From: Chryseobacterium suipulveris
Lineage (GTDB): Bacteria; Bacteroidota; Bacteroidia; Flavobacteriales; Weeksellaceae
Direction of reading: 5' to 3'
NCBI RefSeq assembly: GCF_022811685.1
Contig: NZ_CP094532.1
Coordinates: 2,646,501 to 2,710,500, forward strand
Length of the DNA: 64,000 nt
This document shows positions 63,418 to 64,000 of the stretch, in pieces (within the stretch, counting starts at the first letter, position 1; each line of letters opens with the position of its first letter). The translations under genes and the position numbers were made by a program. Below the pieces are notes generated by a model, which ran no database searches, was not told where the DNA came from, and worked only from the letters and a program-made list of their open reading frames with translations.

Positions 63418-64000
63418 TTACTCCGTCGGTCGGAAAACCAATCCGCTTTCCTCAAAATAGTCGAGCGTAATTCGGTCACCGTCGTTTACATTTCCTGCGA
63501 GGATTTCTTTGGAAAGCTTATTCAACACCTCCTGCTGCAATACTCTTTTCAAAGGTCTTGCTCCGAAACTCGGGTCGTAGCCTTTGTTCATGATATAATT
63601 AATGGCGTCGTCGGTTGCGGTCATATAGATTCCGCGTTTCTCCAGCATTTTGTTGAAACCGTTCAACTGATAGTGCACAATCTTGCCAATTTCCTTTTTG
63701 TTTAATGGCTGGAAGAGCACCACCTCATCAATTCTGTTTAGGAATTCAGGTCTTAAAGTCTGTTTCAGCAATCCGAACACCTCATCTTTGGTTTTGTCAA
63801 CAATTTCGGCAACATTATCATCGGTGATGTTTTCGAAATTTTCCTGGATTAAATGGGAACCGAGATTCGAAGTCATAATGATAATCGAATTCTTGAAGTT
63901 CACTACTCTTCCTTTATTGTCGGTCAATCTTCCGTCGTCTAAAACCTGAAGCAAAGTGTTGAAAACATCGGGATGCGCCTTTTCGATTTCGTCTAAAAGC
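63418..64000 (-). CDS. clpB: ATP-dependent chaperone ClpB, C-terminal part
   Basis: The last 194 codons, running off the right edge. LDEIEKAHPDVFNTLLQVLD is the Walker-B region of the second AAA+ domain, followed by DGRLTDNKGRVVNFKNSIII, sensor-1 MTSNLGSHLI, the arginine-finger region LRPEFLNRIDEVVLFQPL and the D2-small domain (GYDPSFGARPLKRVLQQEV). It lacks the ClpA/ClpX IGF loop, as far as visible, so ClpB rather than ClpC. Dissolves aggregates with DnaK. Confidence 0.92.
   Translation of the reverse strand, partial: LLDEIEKAHPDVFNTLLQVLDDGRLTDNKGRVVNFKNSIIIMTSNLGSHLIQENFENITDDNVAEIVDKTKDEVFGLLKQTLRPEFLNRIDEVVLFQPLNKKEIGKIVHYQLNGFNKMLEKRGIYMTATDDAINYIMNKGYDPSFGARPLKRVLQQEVLNKLSKEILAGNVNDGDRITLDYFEESGLVFRPTE

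Overview
The window is a chromosomal segment of a low-GC Flavobacteriia member, most likely of the Chryseobacterium/Kaistella/Epilithonimonas group (Weeksellaceae). The evidence is: C-terminal type IX secretion (T9SS) sorting domains on three exported proteins; Bacteroidota-type promoters (TTG, about 19 nt, then TAnnTTTG) instead of -35/-10 boxes; A-rich leaders without clear Shine-Dalgarno sequences; zinc-free S14 and type-B L31; an IPExxxVDY-type protein beside rnc and pyk; and many DUF-class lipoproteins typical of this group. The genus is inferred from general resemblance, not from a search.

Layout. 1-13.2 kb: ribosomal genes, all on the minus strand. A str-type operon (rpsL, rpsG, fusA, rpsJ) is followed by a terminator, a lipoprotein gene on the opposite strand, and then a separately promoted S10/spc operon (rplC to rpmD, continuing off the left edge). 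13.3-19.0 kb: an AT-rich accessory block with a LytTR response regulator, a propeller-type sensor kinase, a LamG/T9SS surface protein and the tail of an IS5-like element. 19-30 kb: a membrane protein, an LRR/T9SS protein, Dps, pncB, rmuC, a gene broken by a nonsense codon, an rRNA/tRNA methyltransferase, an alanine-rich lipoprotein and a two-gene envelope operon. 30-36 kb, mainly minus: 5-formyl-THF cycloligase, ferredoxin, the tRNA U34 hydroxylases TrhP and TrhO, a GlmU-like protein and L31. 36-48 kb: lipoprotein, MazG-like, aroA, SDR, cutC, a deiminase-like enzyme, HtrA protease, RidA, LptD-like protein and an amidase. 48.9-49.7 kb: two tRNA-Glu genes flanking rpsT. 50-58 kb: aroQ, a GH13 amylase, a DUF6702/HupE/M1 peptidase cluster and groES-groEL. 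58.4-64 kb: the operon acpP-fabF-rnc-(IPExxxVDY)-pyk and the 3' end of clpB.

Three non-coding patterns stand out. First, at least thirteen intergenic islands are built of degenerate 7-bp tandem units. The words differ between islands but the period does not. Many lie directly after stop codons, including inside the ribosomal and groE operons. Second, two 158-bp copies of a palindromic, MITE-like element carry ends matching the IS5-like remnant, and partial copies of its core lie elsewhere. Third, at several promoters the spacer between TTG and TAnnTTTG is exactly 19 nt, often followed by CA(C/A).

The most interesting protein-level observation is the TGATG-coupled pair trhO-trhP. The two enzymes make the same tRNA wobble modification by different chemistry, and here both proteins end in the same C-terminal domain.
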